The notes beneath the pieces are model-generated. The model ran no database searches. It was not told the origin of the DNA and was given only the letters and a program-made list of their open reading frames with translations. Below, piece by piece: positions 33,658-34,488 of a stretch of 34,488 bases of DNA (the first letter of the stretch is position 1; each line of letters begins with the position of its first letter). The DNA is taken from NCBI GenBank assembly GCA_021738385.1, contig JAIPCF010000022.1, positions 1-34,488 of the forward strand, written 5' to 3'. A program made the translations under genes and the position numbers. The stretch is from Sulfuritalea sp. Its GTDB lineage: Bacteria > Pseudomonadota > Gammaproteobacteria > Burkholderiales > Rhodocyclaceae.

Positions 33658-34062
33658 ATGCCCGAACATTTTCTTGCCACGCTGCCGAACTTTCTTGCCT
33701 ATCTTGGCGCTGCGACGGTGCTGCTGGTCGGCTTCGTTGCGCTGTATCTCTACGTCACCCCTTACGATGAGATCAAACTGATCCGTGCCAACAATACGGC
33801 GGCTGCCATCTCGCTGTCAGGCGCTGTGCTCGGCTTCGCCATGCCGATTGCCAATGTCATCGCCCACAGCGATACGGTACTTGATCTGGTCTTCTGGGGA
33901 GTGGTCGCGGGCATCGTGCAAATCCTGGCCTGGCTGCTGGCGCGCGTGGCGCTGCCGCAGCTGCAGGAAGACATTGCCGCCGGGCGCGTGGCGCCGGCTA
34001 CTTTCGTCGCCGCACTGTCGCTGACGGTCGGTTTGATCAACGCCGCCTGCATGACTTATTAA
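33658..34062 (+). CDS. DUF350 (YjfL-like) membrane protein
   Basis: A 134-aa integral membrane protein with four hydrophobic segments (about 8-31, 47-68, 74-95, 108-131). The DUF350 family features are visible: YLYVTPYDEIKLIRANNTAAAISLSGAVLGFAMPI and the C-terminal VGLINAACMTY. The ribosome site GGAGGT lies seven nt before the ATG. It is followed 10 bp later by an SPFH-domain gene, so the pair is cotranscribed. DUF350 proteins often occur with SPFH and PspA-like genes, pointing to an envelope-stress function, but the molecular role is not known. Confidence 0.87.
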   Translation: MPEHFLATLPNFLAYLGAATVLLVGFVALYLYVTPYDEIKLIRANNTAAAISLSGAVLGFAMPIANVIAHSDTVLDLVFWGVVAGIVQILAWLLARVALPQLQEDIAAGRVAPATFVAALSLTVGLINAACMTY

Positions 34063-34072
34063 GGAGAACCTC

Positions 34073-34488
34073 ATGGCACTCATGGATTTCATCAAGAAAC
34101 AGTTTATCGACATCATCCAGTGGACCGAGGACGATGGCGAGACCATGGCCTGGCGCTTTCCCATGGCCGAGTTCGAGATTCAGCACGGCGCCAGCCTGAC
34201 GGTGCGCGAATCGCAAATGGCGGTGTTCGTCAATGAAGGCCAGGTCGCCGATGTGTTCGGGCCCGGCATGTACAAACTGACGACGCAGACCCTGCCGGTG
34301 CTGACCTACCTGAAGAACTGGGACAAGCTGTTCGAGTCGCCCTTCAAGTCCGATGTTTACTTCTTCAGCACGCGGCAGAAGGTGGACCGCAAGTGGGGCA
34401 CGCCGAATCCGGTGACCATTCGCGACAAGGATTTCGGCATGGTGCGCTTGCGCGCCTTCGGCATTTATGCCTTCCATCTGGTGGATCC
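34073..34488 (+). CDS. SPFH-domain (YdjI-like) protein, 5' part
   Basis: The reading frame opens at ATG 34073 with AAGGAG seven nt upstream and runs off the window after 138 codons. The visible part (MDFIKKQFIDIIQWTEDDGE, then MAWRFPMAEFEIQHGASLTV, ESQMAVFVNEGQVADVFGPGMYKL) is the start of an SPFH/Band-7-like domain of the YdjI type, sometimes labelled virion core protein. No N-terminal membrane anchor is present. It directly follows the DUF350 gene. The C-terminal part cannot be judged. Confidence 0.83.
   Translation, partial: MALMDFIKKQFIDIIQWTEDDGETMAWRFPMAEFEIQHGASLTVRESQMAVFVNEGQVADVFGPGMYKLTTQTLPVLTYLKNWDKLFESPFKSDVYFFSTRQKVDRKWGTPNPVTIRDKDFGMVRLRAFGIYAFHLVD

Overview
The window is GC-rich proteobacterial chromosome. 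The core genes point to a betaproteobacterium, most likely near Rhodocyclales/Sterolibacteriaceae: glnA followed by a DUF4124 protein, then ntrB-ntrC; a HTH-less BirA next to a type III pantothenate kinase; an Atm1-type ABC exporter; and a membrane-anchored FadE-type acyl-CoA dehydrogenase with a thiolase. The taxon is inferred from protein character and gene order only.

Layout. (1) 16-4459, minus: TetR regulator, FadE-like dehydrogenase and thiolase form a fatty-acid beta-oxidation operon, headed by a perfect PsrA-type operator (4489-4506). (2) 4635-5704: a YgjP-like metalloprotein and a small unknown gene, followed by about eight tandem 27-28 bp repeats (5841-6081). (3) 6330-8275: an AT-richer two-gene cassette, TcmP plus its three-Cys-motif partner (Gp37/Gp68, DUF5131), fused by an ATGA overlap; it is followed by about 395 bp of gene-free, hairpin-rich DNA. 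(4) 8671-13972, plus: Atm1-type exporter, periplasmic thioredoxin-fold protein, PEP carboxylase. (5) 14036-17608, minus: rhodanese, NadA, EEP-family phosphodiesterase and ClsB-type cardiolipin synthase in one tight run. (6) 17771-21560: an AT-richer accessory island. It holds a small basic protein, an operon of an unknown 205-aa protein plus an XRE-ImmA/IrrE protein, a single-ORF IS1-like transposase with a hexanucleotide-repeat expansion, and a Panacea (DUF4065) antitoxin-type gene overlapping a 134-aa toxin candidate. The genes are packed with overlapping or nearly abutting ends. (7) 21767-24392: divergent dadA-like and CDF metal-efflux genes. (8) 24381-29296: the nitrogen-control block. glnA has two NtrC sites and a sigma-54 promoter, and it ends in a strong terminator; DUF4124, ntrB and ntrC follow. 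An unlisted 22-codon ORF lies between ntrB and ntrC and overlaps the ntrC start. (9) 29448-30956: birA-coaX. (10) 31022-33373, minus: a hybrid histidine kinase with a periplasmic CxxCH motif. (11) 33658-end: a DUF350 membrane protein and the start of an SPFH-domain gene cut by the window edge.

The least explained parts are the TcmP/three-Cys cassette, the packed ImmA/IrrE-transposase-Panacea island, and the mini-ORF coupled to ntrC. No tRNA, rRNA or CRISPR array was seen.
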